Shown piece after piece: positions 6,089 through 8,021 of a DNA stretch of 8,021 nucleotides. The position numbers were made by a program, and so were the translations under genes. Position 1 is the stretch's first letter; the number at the start of each line of letters is the position of its first letter. The stretch covers positions 14,179 to 22,199 of the forward strand of contig DEAO01000033.1 of the NCBI GenBank assembly GCA_002348725.1, read 5' to 3'. Under the pieces are notes generated by a model. That model was not told the origin of the DNA. It was given only the letters and a program-made list of their open reading frames with translations, and did not search any database. This DNA comes from Fidelibacterota bacterium UBA2980 (lineage in GTDB: Bacteria > Fidelibacterota > Marinisomatia > Marinisomatales > Marinisomataceae).

Positions 6089-8021
6089 CGCTTGCTCCAT
6101 TATTAGAAGATCTTGTTTTCATTAATTTTTCTTCAACTTGAGCTGGAACTTTATCATAATGAGAAAAATCCATATAGAAACTAGCCCTACCTTGAGAAAG
6201 TGATCGTAAATCAGTAGCATATCCAAACATTTGACTTAAAGGAACAGTTGCTTTAATGTTTTGATTCGAACCTTGCTGTTCCATAGAATCAACTTTGCCT
6301 CGTCTTGAATTAATATCACCTATCACATCACCCATATAATCCTCTGGAGTTGTTGCTTCAACACGCATTATAGGCTCCATTAATACGGCATTAGCTTGTT
6401 TGCAAGCTGTAATAATTGCTCTAGATCCTGCAACTTTAAATGCAATTTCTGATGAGTCAACATCATGATAAGAACCAAAAACAAGCTCAACCTCTACATC
6501 TGGTATCGGATATCCATATAATACACCATTTTTCAAGGATTCTTGAATGCCTTGATCAACAGCAGGTATGTATTCTTTAGGAATAACTCCACCTACAATT
6601 TTATTAATAAAATTATAACCAGACCCCTGTTCTGTAGGTCTAACATTAATCACTACATGACCATATTGTCCTCTACCGCCAGATTGACGTACAAATTTTT
6701 CATCAATTTTCTCAACAGATTTTTGTATAGCTTCTCTAAATGAAACTTGAGGCCTACCAACATTCGCATTAACATTGAATTCCCTCTTAAGTCTATCAAT
6801 AATAATTTCTAAGTGCACTTCTCCCATGCCAGATATTAATGTTTGAGCAGTTTCATTGTCGACTTTGACCTTAAATGTAGGATCTTCTTCAGTTAGTTTA
6901 TTTAAACCTTTAGCTAATTGATCTTGATCGCCCTTAGAAACTGGTTCAATTGAAACAGAAACAACAGGTTCTGGAAATTCCATTGATTCTAAAATGACAT
7001 CTCCTTTTTCAGAAAGCGTGTGTCCAGTTTTAGTGCCTTTTAAACCAATAACTGCAACAATCTCTCCTGCTTTAACTTCTTCAAGCTCTTCTCTCTTGTT
7101 AGCATGCATTTGTAAAATTCTTGAAATACGTTCTTTCTTTCCTGTGTTAGAATTGATACAGAAAGAACCTTTCTGCAAAGATCCAGAATACACTCTTACA
7201 TATGTTAGTTTACCGACAAATGGATCTGTAGCAATTTTGAAAGCAAGAGCTGTAAATGGCTCACTTTCAGAATTCTTAATATTTACTATTTCATCAGAAT
7301 TATCTACCAAAGACCCTTCAGTGCTACCAACATCTGTAGGAGAAGGAAGAAAATCAATAACAGCATCTAAAACTCGTTGTACACCTTTGTTCTTAAAAGC
7401 GGACCCACATAGAGTTGGAACAAAAGCGCTCTCTACACAACCCTTCTTTAATGCATCTTTAATTTCTTCTGGTGATATTTCTTCTTCATTTAAATACTTT
7501 TCCATTAACGCATCATCATATGTAGCAACTTCTTCTACTAAAAAATTTCTCCATTTTTCTGATTCGCTAGTTAATTCTGATGGAATATCAATATGTTCAA
7601 ATTCAGCGCCTTTTGAATCTTCATTATATTGAATAGCTTTCATTGTTGTCAAATCAATGATACCTTTAAAATCTTCGCCTGCACCAATTGGTAAAGCAAT
7701 AGGAAGAGGTTTAGCATCTAATCTATCTTCCATGCTTTTTACAGCAGCATAAAAATCAGCACCAATTCTATCCATTTTGTTAATAAAAGCAATTCTTGGA
7801 ACATTATATTTAGTTGCTTGTCTCCAAACTGTTTCACTCTGAGGTTCAACTCCAGCAACAGCACAAAATACAGCAACGGCTCCATCAAGAACTCTTAATG
7901 ATCTTTCAACTTCCATGGTGAAATCTACGTGCCCAGGAGTATCAATTAAATTAACACGATGATCGTTCCAGTAAAATGTTGTAGCAGCTGAAGTGATAGT
8001 AATTCCTCTTTCTTGTTCTTG
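6081..8021 (-). CDS. fusA: Elongation factor G, 5' end outside window
   Basis: EF-G is the GTPase that drives tRNA-mRNA translocation and, with RRF, ribosome recycling. The frame is open from the window edge to the TAA at 6081-6083, giving 646 residues. Compared with E. coli (704) roughly 57 N-terminal residues, including the P-loop, lie outside. The fragment begins in the switch I region at QEQERGITITSAATT, then shows the G3 motif DTPGHVDF (fragment residues 27-34), G4 NKMD (81-84) and the GSAFKNKG G5-like segment. Domains II to V follow: MHANKREELEEVKAGEI, GMGEVHLEIIIDR, QSGGRGQYGHVVI, GSYHDVDSSE and GDVIGDINSRRG. The domain IV tip histidine (fragment His519, 6465-6467) is present. The tail after HYDKVP is polar and its last codons overlap rpsJ. 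This is the canonical translocase form. An apparent ATG at 7914-7916 is internal, not the start. Confidence 0.99.
   Translation of the reverse strand, partial: QEQERGITITSAATTFYWNDHRVNLIDTPGHVDFTMEVERSLRVLDGAVAVFCAVAGVEPQSETVWRQATKYNVPRIAFINKMDRIGADFYAAVKSMEDRLDAKPLPIALPIGAGEDFKGIIDLTTMKAIQYNEDSKGAEFEHIDIPSELTSESEKWRNFLVEEVATYDDALMEKYLNEEEISPEEIKDALKKGCVESAFVPTLCGSAFKNKGVQRVLDAVIDFLPSPTDVGSTEGSLVDNSDEIVNIKNSESEPFTALAFKIATDPFVGKLTYVRVYSGSLQKGSFCINSNTGKKERISRILQMHANKREELEEVKAGEIVAVIGLKGTKTGHTLSEKGDVILESMEFPEPVVSVSIEPVSKGDQDQLAKGLNKLTEEDPTFKVKVDNETAQTLISGMGEVHLEIIIDRLKREFNVNANVGRPQVSFREAIQKSVEKIDEKFVRQSGGRGQYGHVVINVRPTEQGSGYNFINKIVGGVIPKEYIPAVDQGIQESLKNGVLYGYPIPDVEVELVFGSYHDVDSSEIAFKVAGSRAIITACKQANAVLMEPIMRVEATTPEDYMGDVIGDINSRRGKVDSMEQQGSNQNIKATVPLSQMFGYATDLRSLSQGRASFYMDFSHYDKVPAQVEEKLMKTRSSNNGASDE
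6095..6098 (-). promoter_or_regulatory. Ribosome binding site that decides the rpsJ start
   Basis: GGAG on the minus strand, 6 bases before the ATG at 6086-6088 and embedded in the fusA C-terminal codons. It overlaps the upstream candidate ATG at 6098-6100, which itself has no such motif ahead of it. Confidence 0.65.

Noticed and set aside
6994..7632. A 212-codon open frame on the plus strand
   Set aside because: It lies wholly antisense to fusA, which has unmistakable EF-G motifs there. Its serine- and leucine-rich translation has no recognisable domain and it is a typical shadow in AT-rich conserved coding DNA.
7914..7916. ATG that could be taken as the EF-G start
   Set aside because: The same frame continues upstream with QEQERGITIT and DTPGHVDF, core EF-G G-domain motifs, so the gene runs past the window edge.
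1..8021. Possible TGA-as-tryptophan recoding, considered because the DNA is AT-rich
   Set aside because: Conserved Trp positions (for example in EF-G, L16 and S19) use TGG, and rplC terminates at TGA at the expected length.
1..8021. Hidden mobile element, CRISPR array, tRNA or riboswitch
   Set aside because: Coding sequence of recognised housekeeping genes occupies all but 27 bases, and I saw no direct repeat series, inverted terminal repeats or RNA-gene-like stretch.

Overview
The window is a stretch of core translation genes, all on the minus strand, so transcription runs from high to low coordinates. In that order it holds fusA (5' end outside the window), rpsJ, rplC, rplD, rplW, rplB, rpsS, rplV, rpsC, rplP, rpmC, rpsQ, rplN, rplX and rplE (3' end outside the window). 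This is the end of the str cluster joined directly to the S10 cluster and the first part of the spc cluster. There are no mobile elements, tRNAs, CRISPR arrays or genes of unknown function, and I see no sign of a new biological system.

The DNA is visibly AT-rich (roughly one third G+C by eye). It uses the standard bacterial code: TGG for Trp, TGA as a stop in rplC, TAG in rpmC and TAA elsewhere. All 14 start codons in the window are ATG. Two things hint at an AT-rich, streamlined relative of the Bacteroidota/Chlorobiota/Marinimicrobia (FCB) assemblage. One is gene order: fusA is followed directly by rpsJ, with no tuf between them. The other is protein style: the L2 DHPMGGGEG signature, the S3 ending HTTYGIIGIKVWI, the L16 motif EPGWITARQIEA and the L24 motif RPSQENPSGG. 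Several clear Shine-Dalgarno sequences argue against typical Bacteroidetes proper. This placement is inferred from memory of family patterns, not from a search.

Layout: 8021-6081 is partial EF-G. 6088-1266 holds eleven complete ribosomal protein genes, from rpsJ to rpsQ. 1264-591 holds rplN and rplX. 588-1 is partial rplE. With the starts chosen here, only 27 bases lie outside coding sequence across seven short gaps, and the other seven junctions overlap by 1 to 11 bases. No promoter, terminator or leader structure fits anywhere inside, so the genes are probably cotranscribed and translationally coupled.

The products act together. S10, S19, S3 and S17 go to the 30S subunit. L3, L4, L23, L2, L22, L16, L29, L14, L24 and L5 go to the 50S subunit. 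EF-G drives translocation on the finished ribosome.
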